Assembly (NCBI GenBank): GCA_964637875.1
Contig: CAZWXK010000001.1
Span: 58,249-122,248, forward strand
Source: UBA5972 sp964637875
GTDB taxonomy: Bacteria > Pseudomonadota > Alphaproteobacteria > Rhodobacterales > Rhodobacteraceae
Direction of reading: 5' to 3'
Length of the DNA: 64,000 nucleotides
Shown here: in pieces, positions 43,208 to 52,152 of the stretch
Position numbering within the stretch: position 1 is the stretch's first letter
Layout of the letters: the number at the start of each line of letters is the position of its first letter
Notes under the pieces: generated by a model
Databases searched by the model: none
Seen by the model: only the letters and a program-made list of their open reading frames with translations
Told to the model about the DNA's origin: nothing
Position numbers and translations under genes: made by a program

Positions 43208-43501
43208 TTTCTCTTCCCTTCTTCAGTGGCGCTCCCATGCCGGGGCCGCCTTCTCGATGCGCATCTAGGCCTTCGAATCGCATGCAACAAGCGGCGTTTC
43301 TGCATGTCCGGATTGCATTTTCTGCAACCTCTCCGTGATTGTTCCGAAAGCGACATTCGCGGGCCCGATGCCGGCTGAAAACGACATTTCCCCGGGGTGG
43401 GCGCGATCCGCCTCTGGTCAATGTTCGCGTTTCGTGCTAGCGATCGGAAAAATCCGACGGCCAGAACGGACAGAGATTGAGGATGGGGAGCAGGGGGCAG
43501 G

Positions 43502-44017
43502 ATGCGCGTGATCGGAATCGACCCGGGGCTGCGGCACATGGGATGGGGCGTCATCGACGTGGCGGGCAGCCGGCTGTCGCATGTGGCAAACGGGATCTGC
43601 CATTCCGAAGGGGTCGATCTGGCACAGCGCCTGTTGTCGCTGCATGGCCAGCTTGAGCGGATCCTTGCCAGCCACCGGCCCAGCCATGCGGCGGTGGAAC
43701 AGACCTTTGTCAACAGCAACGGCACGGCGACGCTGAAACTGGGGCAGGCCCGCGCGATTGCCTTGCTGGTGCCCGCGCAGGCCGGTCTGGCGGTGGCGGA
43801 ATATGCGCCCAACACGGTGAAAAAGGTGGTGGTCGGGGTGGGGCACGCGCAAAAGCAGCAGGTCGAACACATGGTGCGCCTGCAACTGCCCGGCGTGCAG
43901 ATCGCCGGGGCGGACGCGGCCGATGCGCTGGCGATCGCGTTGTGCCACGCCCATCACGCCCAGTTTGCCGGCCGGCTGGATGCGGCGCTGGCGTGCGCCG
44001 ATGGAGGGCTGGCATGA
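43502..44017 (+). CDS. ruvC: Crossover junction endodeoxyribonuclease RuvC
   Basis: RuvC cuts Holliday junctions moved by RuvAB. The 171-residue protein shows the catalytic acidic residues in order: D7 in GIDPGLRHMGWG, the glutamate in AAVEQTFVN and the late DAADALAIALCHAH. The length is typical. The stop overlaps the ruvA start (ATGA), so the three ruv genes form one unit. Confidence 0.95.
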   Translation: MRVIGIDPGLRHMGWGVIDVAGSRLSHVANGICHSEGVDLAQRLLSLHGQLERILASHRPSHAAVEQTFVNSNGTATLKLGQARAIALLVPAQAGLAVAEYAPNTVKKVVVGVGHAQKQQVEHMVRLQLPGVQIAGADAADALAIALCHAHHAQFAGRLDAALACADGGLA

Positions 44018-44703
44018 TCGGCAAGCTTACGGGGCGGCTGGACTACAAGGCCGAAGATCACGTTCTGATCGACGTTCAGGGTGTCGGCTATCTGGTGTTC
44101 TGCGCCGGGCCCACGCTGGCGGCCATGCCCGCGCCCGGCGGCATGGTGTCGCTTTATACCGAGCTGGTCGTGCGCGAGGATCTTTTGCAGCTGTTCGGCT
44201 TTCCGACGCTGGCCGAACGCGAATGGCACCGCCTGCTGACCAGCGTGCAGGGGGTCGGGGCCAGGGTCGCGTTGAACATCGCCGGCACGCTGGGGGTCGA
44301 GGGACTGGCGCGCGCGCTGTCGCTGGGGGATGCGCCGGCAATCAAGGCCGCGCCCGGTGTCGGCCCCAAACTGGCGCAGCGCATCATTGTCGAGCTCAGG
44401 GACAAGGCCCCCGCGATCATGGCGCTGGGGGCGGCAGGCGCCACGCGCGCGCGCGTTGACGAGGCCGCGGTGATCGAGCCGTCATTCGAAACCCCCGCGC
44501 CCTCGCCCGCGCCCGAACAGGCCCAGGATGATGCCACAGCGGGTGCTGCGGCGCGGGCCGATGCGCTGTCGGCGCTGGTCAATCTGGGCTATGGTCAGGG
44601 CGAAGCCGCCACCGCCATTGCCGAGGCCAGCGCCAACAACGCGGCTGCGGATGCGCCGGAACTGATCCGCCAATGCCTGCGCCTGCTGGCGCCAAAAGGG
44701 TAA
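44014..44703 (+). CDS. ruvA: Holliday junction DNA helicase subunit RuvA
   Basis: RuvA binds four-way junctions and guides RuvB. The 229-residue protein begins MIGKLTGRLDYKAEDHVLIDVQGVGY, has the two helix-hairpin-helix segments (LLTSVQGVGARVALNIAG and IKAAPGVGPKLAQRIIVELRDK), a flexible acidic/Ala/Pro linker, and a C-terminal domain III (ALVNLGYGQGEAATAI). ATG 44014 overlaps the ruvC stop; ruvB begins 3 bases after the stop. The linker is somewhat long, giving a chain longer than the E. coli protein. Confidence 0.95.
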   Translation: MIGKLTGRLDYKAEDHVLIDVQGVGYLVFCAGPTLAAMPAPGGMVSLYTELVVREDLLQLFGFPTLAEREWHRLLTSVQGVGARVALNIAGTLGVEGLARALSLGDAPAIKAAPGVGPKLAQRIIVELRDKAPAIMALGAAGATRARVDEAAVIEPSFETPAPSPAPEQAQDDATAGAAARADALSALVNLGYGQGEAATAIAEASANNAAADAPELIRQCLRLLAPKG

Positions 44704-44706
44704 GCC

Positions 44707-45750
44707 ATGAACGACAGCGACATGACCCGACCCGACCCGACCCTGCGCCCCGAGGTCCGCCCCGAAGACACCGACCGCGCCTTGCGCCCGCAGAGCCTGG
44801 ACGAATTCATCGGCCAGGCCGAGGCGCGCGCCAATCTGCGCGTTTTCATCGAAAGCGCACGCACGCGCGGGCAGGCGATGGACCACACGCTGTTTTACGG
44901 CCCGCCGGGGCTGGGCAAGACGACGCTGGCGCAGATCATCGCGCGCGAGCTGGGGGTGAATTTTCGCATGACCAGCGGCCCGGTGCTGGCGCGTGCCGGC
45001 GATCTGGCCGCGATCCTGACCAATCTGGATGCGCGTGATGTGCTGTTCATCGACGAAATCCACCGTCTCAACCCCGCGGTGGAAGAGGTGCTTTACCCCG
45101 CTCTGGAAGATTTCGAACTGGATCTGGTGATCGGCGAAGGCCCGGCTGCGCGCACCGTGCGCATCGACCTGCAACCCTTTACGCTCGTCGGGGCGACCAC
45201 GCGGCTGGGCCTGTTGACGACCCCGCTGCGCGACCGCTTCGGCATCCCGACCCGGCTGGAATTCTATACCGAGGACGAGTTGCTGGAAATCGTCACCCGT
45301 GGTGCCCGCCTGCTGGGGGTGCCGGCCGACGAGGGGGGCGCACGCGAAATCGCCCGGCGCGCCCGGGGCACGCCACGGGTTGCCGGGCGTCTGCTGCGCC
45401 GGGTTGTCGATTTTGCCGTGGTCGATGGCGATGGCACGGTCACGCGCGCGGTGGCCGATGGCGCGCTGACCCGTCTGGGGGTGGATCATCTGGGCCTGGA
45501 CAGCGCCGACCGGCGCTATCTGCGCCTTTTGGCCGAGCATTACGGTGGCGGCCCGGTCGGGGTCGAGACCATATCTGCCGCATTGTCGGAATCGCGCGAT
45601 GCTGTAGAAGAGGTGATCGAACCCTTCCTGCTGCAACAGGGGTTGATTCAGCGCACGCCCAGGGGGCGCATGCTGGCGGCCCGTGCGTGGCGCCATCTCG
45701 GCCTGAACCCTCCGCGAAAGGCGGACGAGGCCGACCTGTTTGGAGATTGA
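44707..45750 (+). CDS. ruvB: Holliday junction DNA helicase motor RuvB
   Basis: RuvB is the AAA+ motor that drives branch migration. The 347-residue protein has RPQSLDEFIGQAEARANL, Walker A GPPGLGKTTLAQI, Walker B FIDEIHRLNPAVEEVLYPALEDF, sensor 1 GATTRLGLLTTPLRDRFG and the C-terminal winged helix PFLLQQGLIQRTPRGR. It completes the ruvCAB operon. The following gene starts within about 5 bases, probably at TTG 45755. Confidence 0.96.
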   Translation: MNDSDMTRPDPTLRPEVRPEDTDRALRPQSLDEFIGQAEARANLRVFIESARTRGQAMDHTLFYGPPGLGKTTLAQIIARELGVNFRMTSGPVLARAGDLAAILTNLDARDVLFIDEIHRLNPAVEEVLYPALEDFELDLVIGEGPAARTVRIDLQPFTLVGATTRLGLLTTPLRDRFGIPTRLEFYTEDELLEIVTRGARLLGVPADEGGAREIARRARGTPRVAGRLLRRVVDFAVVDGDGTVTRAVADGALTRLGVDHLGLDSADRRYLRLLAEHYGGGPVGVETISAALSESRDAVEEVIEPFLLQQGLIQRTPRGRMLAARAWRHLGLNPPRKADEADLFGD

Positions 45751-45754
45751 AGAA

Positions 45755-46453
45755 TTGAGCAAAGACATCCTGACCCCCGGCCGCGTCGAGGAACTTTTCG
45801 CAGCGCGCGAGGGCGGCTATCGCTTTTCGCGGTGGGGGCGGCCCATCGCGCCGGTCGTCTTTGGCGTCGATGACGAGACGCTGGATCACCTCAAGGACGC
45901 CATGCGCTCGGTCGTCAATATCTCGGGCGCGGAATTCGCCGAAACCGACCCCGAGCTGGGCGCCAACCTGATGGTGTTTTTCTGCACCGAGTGGGACGAA
46001 CTGGACATGGTGCCCAATCTGGGCCAGCTCCTGCCCGATTTCGAGATCCTGAAATCGTCGCTCAAGCGCACGGGCGCCAACCAGTACCGGACCTTTTCCT
46101 TTGACGAACAGGGCGCGATCCGTGTCTGCATCGTGCTGCTGCGCTATGACGAACATATGGCCAATGCAACGATTCAGACCATCGGTGTCGGCCAGATGAC
46201 CCAGTGCATCCTGCTGTGGGGCGACGAGGCGTTCAAGGATGACAGCCCCATCGCCATCGTTCCCGAAAACGGCATGTGCATCGTCAAGCCTGGCTATGCG
46301 GCACTGATTCGCGCGGCCTATGATCCGGCCATGCCGCCTTCGGCAACCGATGCGTCACACGCCATGCGTCTGGCTGCGCGGGCGCGGATACTGCTGGAAA
46401 ACCTCGAAGACGAGGGCAAGCGTCGGCAGGAAACAGGTGACGATGACGCATGA
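45755..46453 (+). CDS. Conserved protein of unknown function between ruvB and ybgC
   Basis: I do not recognise a family for this 232-residue protein. It appears soluble and mixed alpha/beta, with no signal peptide or membrane segment. It has conserved-looking stretches GGYRFSRWGRPIAPVVFGVDD and LMVFFCTEWDELDMVPNLG, and a C-terminal helix LAARARILLENLEDEGKRR. TTG 45755 is preferred because GGAG lies at 45742-45745; TTG 45740 is an alternative that overlaps ruvB. Its end overlaps ybgC by 11 bases, so it is translated with the Tol-Pal set. A link to DNA repair or envelope functions is only positional. Confidence 0.75.
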   Translation: MSKDILTPGRVEELFAAREGGYRFSRWGRPIAPVVFGVDDETLDHLKDAMRSVVNISGAEFAETDPELGANLMVFFCTEWDELDMVPNLGQLLPDFEILKSSLKRTGANQYRTFSFDEQGAIRVCIVLLRYDEHMANATIQTIGVGQMTQCILLWGDEAFKDDSPIAIVPENGMCIVKPGYAALIRAAYDPAMPPSATDASHAMRLAARARILLENLEDEGKRRQETGDDDA

Positions 46454-46856
46454 ATTCACCTGCCGCGTCTATTACGAGGATACCGACCTGGCCGGTATCG
46501 TCTATTATGCCAACTACCTGAAATTCATCGAGCGCGCGCGCACCGAATTCATCCGCGCCCTCGGCATCGACCAGAATCGCGTCAGGGCCGAACATGGTGT
46601 GGTGTTTGCCGTGCGGCGGGTCGAGATCGACTATCTCCTGCCGGCACGTTTCGATGACCTGATCCGAGTCGAAACCCGCCTGCGCGCGCTTACCGGTGCG
46701 CGTGTCGTGTTGACGCAAGACGTGTTTCGCGCGCGCGACATGCTCGTGCAGGCCGAAGTCACGCTTGTCAGCCTTGCCGATTCGGGGCGTCCCACCCGTT
46801 TTCCAGCGGATATTCGCCGAAAGCTGGGTCAAATCCTTGCGCGTTCACCCGATTAA
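46443..46856 (+). CDS. ybgC: Tol-Pal-associated acyl-CoA thioesterase YbgC
   Basis: YbgC is a hotdog-fold acyl-CoA thioesterase encoded at the head of tol-pal clusters, linked to phospholipid metabolism at the division site. The 137-residue protein has the hallmark YYEDTDLAGIVYYANYLKFIERARTEF, including the catalytic aspartate, then VEIDYLLPARFDD. ATG 46443 overlaps the preceding gene by 11 bases; GTG 46437 is an alternative. The 169-base spacer before tolQ contains a CCCCGG/CCGGGG stem (46990-47008) that may mark a promoter or leader for tolQ. Confidence 0.92.
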   Translation: MTHEFTCRVYYEDTDLAGIVYYANYLKFIERARTEFIRALGIDQNRVRAEHGVVFAVRRVEIDYLLPARFDDLIRVETRLRALTGARVVLTQDVFRARDMLVQAEVTLVSLADSGRPTRFPADIRRKLGQILARSPD

Positions 46857-47025
46857 TCGTTCAAGCTGTAGCAAGAGAGGTAGCGAATTGTTAGTCTCTC
46901 GTGCAAAACGGCCCCGGACGGCCCCGTGGCGGCCCGGGGTGGCCCCCGTGTCATGGCATATGGGCCGTGGTTCGTACAAGGATCCGAATCCCCGGAAATG
47001 AACCGGGGTCTGAAAGAGCAGGCTG

Positions 47026-47697
47026 ATGGAAACAGTGGATTTTTCGATTCTCGCATTGTTCGTGCGGGCAACGCTGGTCGTCAAGTTCGTGATGCTGGCG
47101 CTGGTTCTGGCATCGTTCTGGTCGTGGGCGATCATCATCCAGAAATTCATCAACTTTCGTATTGCGCGGCGCGAGGCCGCCATGTTCGACCGGGCCTTCT
47201 GGTCGGGTGAGCCGCTGGACGAGTTGTACGCCAAGATTGCCGACAATCCGCGCGGGGCCTCGGAAAAGATATTTTGTGCCGGCATGGCCGAGTGGAACCG
47301 GTCACACCGTTCGGATGGCGTGATGATGGCCGGAACACAGGCCCGTATCGACCGCTCGATGGATGTGGCGATCGCGCGCGAGACGGCCAGGCTGACCCAG
47401 GGACTGAACTTTCTTGCGACCGTGGGCTCGACCTCGCCTTTTGTCGGCCTTTTCGGAACCGTCTGGGGCATCAAGAATGCATTTCAGGACATCGCCCTGC
47501 AGCAGAGCACCAATCTGGCGGTGGTGGCCCCGGGCATTGCCGAGGCGCTGGTTGCCACGGCACTGGGCCTGCTGGCGGCGATTCCCGCGGTGATCTTTTA
47601 CAACAAGCTGTCGGCCGATGCCGATGCCATTGCCTCGGGGCTCGACAGTTTTGCCGACGAGTTTTCCACCATCCTGTCACGTCAACTGGATCTTTAG
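47026..47697 (+). CDS. tolQ: Tol-Pal system proton channel subunit TolQ
   Basis: TolQ with TolR forms the proton-driven motor of the Tol-Pal envelope system. The 223-residue protein has three transmembrane segments: one near residues 13-35 and two in the C-terminal half (FLATVGSTSPFVGLFGTVWGI and ALVATALGLLAAIPAVIFYNK), the latter carrying the ExbB/TolQ signature. The start is ATG 47026. The stop is followed 3 bases later by tolR, so the pair is coupled. Confidence 0.95.
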   Translation: METVDFSILALFVRATLVVKFVMLALVLASFWSWAIIIQKFINFRIARREAAMFDRAFWSGEPLDELYAKIADNPRGASEKIFCAGMAEWNRSHRSDGVMMAGTQARIDRSMDVAIARETARLTQGLNFLATVGSTSPFVGLFGTVWGIKNAFQDIALQQSTNLAVVAPGIAEALVATALGLLAAIPAVIFYNKLSADADAIASGLDSFADEFSTILSRQLDL

Positions 47698-47700
47698 GCA

Positions 47701-48174
47701 ATGGGTGGCGGCATGATCGAGGGTGGCGAGCGCAGGGGCAAGCGGCGCAGTGGACGCAGGCGCACCCCCCCCATGGCCGATATCAACGTGACCCCGATGG
47801 TCGATGTCATGCTGGTGTTGCTGATCATTTTCATGGTCGCGGCGCCGATGCTGACCGTCGGAGTCCCGGTCAAGCTGCCCAAGACCGCCGCCACGCCATT
47901 GCCTGCCGAAAAGGAGCAGCCGCTTACGCTGTCGATCACCGCCGACGGCCAGCTCGTGCTGCAAAAGACCCCGATCGACCGGGCCGCGCTGATCCCCAGG
48001 CTGCGCGCGATCGCAGCCGAGCGCCAGGATGACAAGATATTCCTGCGCGCCGATGGCCGCGTCCCCTACGAGGTGGTCATGCAGGTAATGGGGGCGCTCA
48101 ATGCCGGAGGGTTCCGCAAGATCGGGCTGGTGACCGATTCGGGGGGCCCGACACTGAACGGGCAGGACAACTAG
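47701..48174 (+). CDS. tolR: Tol-Pal system motor subunit TolR
   Basis: TolR is the single-pass partner of TolQ. The 157-residue protein has a basic N-terminus (RRGKRRSGRRRTPPMADINVTPMVDVMLVLLIIFMV) with the membrane segment holding the essential aspartate in PMVDVMLVLL. The periplasmic domain follows, with FLRADGRVPYEVVMQVMGALNAGGF near the end. It starts just after tolQ and ends 9 bases before tolA. Confidence 0.95.
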   Translation: MGGGMIEGGERRGKRRSGRRRTPPMADINVTPMVDVMLVLLIIFMVAAPMLTVGVPVKLPKTAATPLPAEKEQPLTLSITADGQLVLQKTPIDRAALIPRLRAIAAERQDDKIFLRADGRVPYEVVMQVMGALNAGGFRKIGLVTDSGGPTLNGQDN

Positions 48175-48183
48175 GCGTGCGCG

Positions 48184-49329
48184 GTGCAGACAGGAACCTA
48201 CATATCGGGCCTTGGCCACGTCGCGGTCATCGGCTGGGTGATTCTGGGCTCGGTACTGTCCGAAAAGCCCAGTGTCCCCGAATTTCGCGTGACCGAGGTC
48301 TCGCTGGTTTCCAAGGCCGAGCTCGATGCAGTCCAGAGCAGCTCGCCCCGGCCGGCGCAAGAGGTGACCCGGCCCGCCCTTGTCCCTGACAATACCGTTG
48401 CACCCAGGGCTCCGGCGCCCGTCAGCGCGGTGCCCCTCAGACCGCGCAAGGAGGCCTTGCCGCCCCAGCAGAAGGTGACGCCACCCGATCTGAGCGCCCT
48501 GAAAAACCCGGTGCAGGCCACGGCGCAGGTCGATGCCCCCGAATTTGCGGCCCAGCCCAGCGTGACCGAGCAGGGCGCCACCCTGATCATGCCGACGGCG
48601 CCCATCGCCCCCGTTGCCCGCGAGGGGCTCACCCGTCCCGACCGCCCTGTTCCGGCAGATGCGGCCGAGGCACCCTCGCCGCGCATAGACACCACACCCG
48701 CCCCGGCGCCGGCACCCGATGCCAGGACCGCGCCCAGGGTCGAAAAGGCGACCCGTCCCGACCGCAAGGCAACGGGTCCCGACAAGCCACGGATCGAGAC
48801 GGCGCCCAGGCAGGCCTCGACCCGGATCGTGACCGAGGCGATACGCAAGAAAAAGACAGCCGCGCCCCTGCGCAGCAGCAGGCCGCGGGGCCGTCCGGCC
48901 AGGCTGGCCGAAAAGGCGCGGGCCGCGCGGGACATTGCCGCCGCTCTTGCGGCCGCCCAGCGCGCCTCTGCACCCGCGCCGGCCCCGCCCCCACCCGCGC
49001 CTTCGGGTCCGCCGCTGACAGGGGCCGAAAGGGATGCGCTGCGTCTTGCCGTGCAGGAATGCTGGAATGTCAATCCCAGCTCGGAATCCGCGCGCATCAC
49101 GGTGGTGGTCGGCGTTTCCATGGAGCGAAACGGCAAGCCGCGGGCCGGCACCATCAGGCTGATCAGCGCGACCGATGGGTCGGACGCGGCCAAACAGAGT
49201 GCCTTTGATGCCGCAAGACGCGCGATTCTGCGGTGCGGGGTCAAGGGATACAAACTTCCGGTGGCAAAGTATGATCGCTGGCGTAATATCGAAATGACAT
49301 TCAATCCCGAAAAGATGAGGATCAAATGA
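48184..49329 (+). CDS. tolA: Cell envelope integrity protein TolA
   Basis: TolA spans the periplasm and joins the TolQR motor to TolB-Pal. The 381-residue protein begins at GTG 48184 with a membrane segment near residues 7-24 (ISGLGHVAVIGWVILGSVL). A long Pro/Ala/Lys/Arg-rich linker follows, including an Ala-rich helical part (KARAARDIAAALAAAQRA). The C-terminal TonB/TolA-like domain (DALRLAVQECWNVNPSSESARITVVVGVSM) ends the chain. The linker sequence is low-complexity and poorly conserved, as usual for TolA. It overlaps tolB by 4 bases (ATGA). Confidence 0.88.
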   Translation: MQTGTYISGLGHVAVIGWVILGSVLSEKPSVPEFRVTEVSLVSKAELDAVQSSSPRPAQEVTRPALVPDNTVAPRAPAPVSAVPLRPRKEALPPQQKVTPPDLSALKNPVQATAQVDAPEFAAQPSVTEQGATLIMPTAPIAPVAREGLTRPDRPVPADAAEAPSPRIDTTPAPAPAPDARTAPRVEKATRPDRKATGPDKPRIETAPRQASTRIVTEAIRKKKTAAPLRSSRPRGRPARLAEKARAARDIAAALAAAQRASAPAPAPPPPAPSGPPLTGAERDALRLAVQECWNVNPSSESARITVVVGVSMERNGKPRAGTIRLISATDGSDAAKQSAFDAARRAILRCGVKGYKLPVAKYDRWRNIEMTFNPEKMRIK

Positions 49330-50714
49330 GACCTCTTTTTGCCTTTCAGACATTCGTTTTGTTGCTCGTCCTGGCATTGCCGGCCTCTGTGGCACCTCAG
49401 GATGTCCAGGCCCAGACGGCACAGACAACGGCACAGATACGGGCCCAGGGCCGGGCAACGACCGGCCCGCTCAGAATCGAAATCACCCAGGGCGTGATCG
49501 AACCCATGCCCTTTGCGGTGCCGACCTTTGTTGCCGATTCGGCGGCGGCGACCCAGCTTGCCAGCGATATCAGCCAGCTTGTGGTGGCCGATCTGGTGGG
49601 CACCGGCCTGTTTCGCGAGATCCCCCCCGCAGCCCAGATTTCAGGTATCTCCAATTTCGATGCCCCGGTTCAGTTCTCGGACTGGAAGGCAGTCAATGCG
49701 CAGGCGCTGATTACCGGTGCCGTGTCGCTGAAACTGGGCGGGCGGCTCGAGGTCAAGTTCCGCCTGTTCGACGTGTTCGCCCAGACCCAGCTGGGCAAGG
49801 GGCTGAAATTCAGCGGCCGGCGCAATGACTGGCGCCGCATGGCCCACAAGGTGGCCGATGCCGTCTACGAGCGGTTGACGGGCGAGGGAGGCTATTTCGA
49901 CAGCCGGATCGTGTTCGTGTCGGAAAGCGGGCCCAAGAACGCGCGCCGCAAGCGCCTTGCCATCATGGATTATGACGGTGCCAACCTGCGCTATCTGACC
50001 GATGACCGCGCGCTGGTTCTGGCCCCGCGGTTCTCGCCCGACGGGCGCTCGATCCTCTATACCTCGTACGAAACCGGCCTGCCGCGGGTCTATCTGATGA
50101 ATCTCAAGTCCCTGCGCCGCAGGGCCGTGGACGATCTGCCCGAGATGAGCTTTGCCCCTCGTTTTGCCCCGGATGGCAGGTCGGTTCTGGTGTCGCTCAG
50201 CAAGGCGGGAAATGTCGACATCTACCGCATCGACCTGAGATCGGGCAAACGGACGCGCCTGACCTCGGCCCCTTCGATCGAAACGGCGCCCAGCTATTCG
50301 CCCGACGGGCGCCAGATCGTGTTCGAGAGCGATCGCTCGGGCTCGCAGCAATTGTATATCATGCCGGCCAATGGGGGCGAAGCGCGTCGCATCAGCTTTG
50401 GCGCCGGGCGATACGCAACCCCGGTATGGTCGCCGCGCGGAGATCTGATCGCCTTTACCAAGATGAACAAGGGCCGTTTCCATATCGGCGTGATGCGGAC
50501 CGACGGCAGCGAGGAGCGCCTGCTGACCGCCTCGTTCCTGGACGAAGGGCCGACCTGGGCGCCGAACGGGCGGGTGTTGATGTTCTTCCGTCAGGGCAGG
50601 GGGGCGGGCGCGGCTCCGCAGATCTGGTCGGTCGATGTCAGCGGCCGCAACCTCAAGCGGGTTCCTACCCCCGAATCCGCGTCCGATCCATCCTGGTCAC
50701 GCCTGTTGAAATGA
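49326..50714 (+). CDS. tolB: Tol-Pal system periplasmic protein TolB
   Basis: TolB is a periplasmic beta-propeller that binds Pal and TolA. The 462-residue protein has a signal peptide (LLVLALPASVAPQDVQAQ) and an N-terminal alpha/beta domain (LRIEITQGVIEPMPFAVPTF). The C-terminal propeller has repeated PD40 blades such as APRFSPDGRSILYTS, APRFAPDGRSVLVSL, APSYSPDGRQIVFES and TPVWSPRGDLIAFTK. The start overlaps tolA. A 111-base gap before pal may hold a promoter or processing site, as pal is usually expressed more strongly. Confidence 0.95.
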   Translation: MRPLFAFQTFVLLLVLALPASVAPQDVQAQTAQTTAQIRAQGRATTGPLRIEITQGVIEPMPFAVPTFVADSAAATQLASDISQLVVADLVGTGLFREIPPAAQISGISNFDAPVQFSDWKAVNAQALITGAVSLKLGGRLEVKFRLFDVFAQTQLGKGLKFSGRRNDWRRMAHKVADAVYERLTGEGGYFDSRIVFVSESGPKNARRKRLAIMDYDGANLRYLTDDRALVLAPRFSPDGRSILYTSYETGLPRVYLMNLKSLRRRAVDDLPEMSFAPRFAPDGRSVLVSLSKAGNVDIYRIDLRSGKRTRLTSAPSIETAPSYSPDGRQIVFESDRSGSQQLYIMPANGGEARRISFGAGRYATPVWSPRGDLIAFTKMNKGRFHIGVMRTDGSEERLLTASFLDEGPTWAPNGRVLMFFRQGRGAGAAPQIWSVDVSGRNLKRVPTPESASDPSWSRLLK

Positions 50715-50825
50715 TCGGACCGCAAAGGTAACCGTGCCGTGATTCCCTTTCCAGCGTTGGAATGGTATAAACGTGGCGGAGCAGAAAAAAGGCCGCAGAT
50801 GGCGGTTCATACAAGGAAACGAGAC

Positions 50826-51305
50826 ATGACTCCAAGATTGGCAGTGATCCTGACCTTTGCCTCATTCGTTCTGGCCGCCTGCACGGGCGGAATTCCCGAC
50901 AGCGGCGCGAATGTCGGACAGGCGAATTACAAGCCCGATACCCCCGAATATTTTGTTGCGTCGGTGGGCGACCGGGTTCTTTTCGCGCTGGACAAGAGCG
51001 CGCTCAGCCCCGCGGCAATGGCGATTCTTGATGCCCAGGCCGCGTGGTTGAAACAGAACCCCGGCTTCAACGCCGTGATCGAGGGCCACACCGACGAGCG
51101 CGGGACGCGCGAATACAACATCGCCCTGGGGGCCAGACGTGCAAGTGCGGTCAAGGAGTATCTGGTCAGCAAGGGGATATCGCCCACGCGCCTGACGACG
51201 GTCAGTTACGGCAAGGAACGCCCGGTCGCGACATGCTCGGCCGAAAGCTGCTGGTCGCAGAACCGTCGTGCGGTTACCGTGCTGCATGTGCGCGCAACCA
51301 GCTAG
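50826..51305 (+). CDS. pal: Peptidoglycan-associated lipoprotein Pal
   Basis: Pal is an outer-membrane lipoprotein that ties the membrane to peptidoglycan. The 159-residue precursor has a lipobox LAAC (Cys19 or close) after a hydrophobic signal. The OmpA-like domain follows, with the peptidoglycan-binding segment EGHTDERGTREYNIALGARRASAVKEYL and the end NRRAVTVLHV. AAGGAAACG lies before ATG 50826; an upstream in-frame ATG at 50799 is less likely because the signal peptide would begin late. It is followed by cpoB. Confidence 0.95.
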   Translation: MTPRLAVILTFASFVLAACTGGIPDSGANVGQANYKPDTPEYFVASVGDRVLFALDKSALSPAAMAILDAQAAWLKQNPGFNAVIEGHTDERGTREYNIALGARRASAVKEYLVSKGISPTRLTTVSYGKERPVATCSAESCWSQNRRAVTVLHVRATS

Positions 51306-51321
51306 GGCGGGGTGAAAGCGG

Positions 51322-52152
51322 ATGAAACCCCTGCAACTGATCGTCGTGATCGCGCTGGCGACCCTGACCGGGCTGCCCGCGCAGGCCCAGCAGAGCCGCA
51401 AGGAAACCCTTGCCGACGTCCGGCAGGAGTTGAACATCCTCTATGTCGAAATCCAGCGCCTCAAGCAGGAGCTGTCAACGACCGGAATCAACACGCCGCC
51501 ACCGGCCGCAAACAATGAGCTGGCCCGGATCGATGCGCTCGAACAGGAGTTGCAGCGTCTGACCAACAAGGTCGAGCGGACGGAATTCTGGATCAGGCGC
51601 ATCGTCAAGGATGGTACCAACCGGATCGGCGATCTGGAATTCCGGCTGGTCGAGCTTGAAGGCGGCGATACATCCAAGCTGGGCGAGACAACCACATTGG
51701 GCGGCAATGTCACACCACCGCCTGCGGTTTCCGAAACGCAACCGTCATCAAAGACCGAACTGGCGGTCGGCGAGGAAGAGGATTTCAAGGCCGCCAAGGC
51801 CGCCTTTGACAGCGGAGACTACCAGCGCGCCGCGGACCTGTTCAGGAATTATCCCGGCAATTATCCCGACGGCCCCCTGGTGCCCGCTGCCGAATACTGG
51901 CGTGGCGAGGCGCTCGCCCGGCTGGAGAAATGGAGCGATGCCGCACGCGCCTTTCTCCAGAGCTTCAGCGGAGCACCCGACAGTGAATTCGCGCCACGCG
52001 CGCTGTATCGGCTGGGGATCAGCCTCGACAAGATCGGCCAGAAGGACGAGGCCTGTCTGACCCTGAACGAGGTCAAGCCGCGCTACCCCGATGCGCCCGA
52101 CGTCGTGAAACAGGCCGAGCAGTCCATGCAGGACCTCGGATGTGGCGGTTGA
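51322..52152 (+). CDS. cpoB: Cell division coordinator CpoB (YbgF)
   Basis: CpoB coordinates peptidoglycan synthesis with Tol-Pal constriction. The 276-residue protein has a signal peptide (LIVVIALATLTGLPAQA). A coiled-coil region follows (residues about 25-95: VRQELNILYVEIQRLKQEL and IDALEQELQRLTNKVE). C-terminal TPR repeats end the chain (FKAAKAAFDSGDYQRAADLF; YWRGEALARLEKWSDAARAFL; ALYRLGISLDKIGQKDEACLTL). Its end overlaps the tilS start by 11 bases. Confidence 0.92.
   Translation: MKPLQLIVVIALATLTGLPAQAQQSRKETLADVRQELNILYVEIQRLKQELSTTGINTPPPAANNELARIDALEQELQRLTNKVERTEFWIRRIVKDGTNRIGDLEFRLVELEGGDTSKLGETTTLGGNVTPPPAVSETQPSSKTELAVGEEEDFKAAKAAFDSGDYQRAADLFRNYPGNYPDGPLVPAAEYWRGEALARLEKWSDAARAFLQSFSGAPDSEFAPRALYRLGISLDKIGQKDEACLTLNEVKPRYPDAPDVVKQAEQSMQDLGCGG

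Noticed and set aside
43283..43326. Four TGCA tetramers upstream of the DUF1127 gene and ruvC
   Set aside because: Start-to-start spacings are 18, 13 and 9 bases, not the 10 seen at the box promoters, so they are not counted as BoxR sites.
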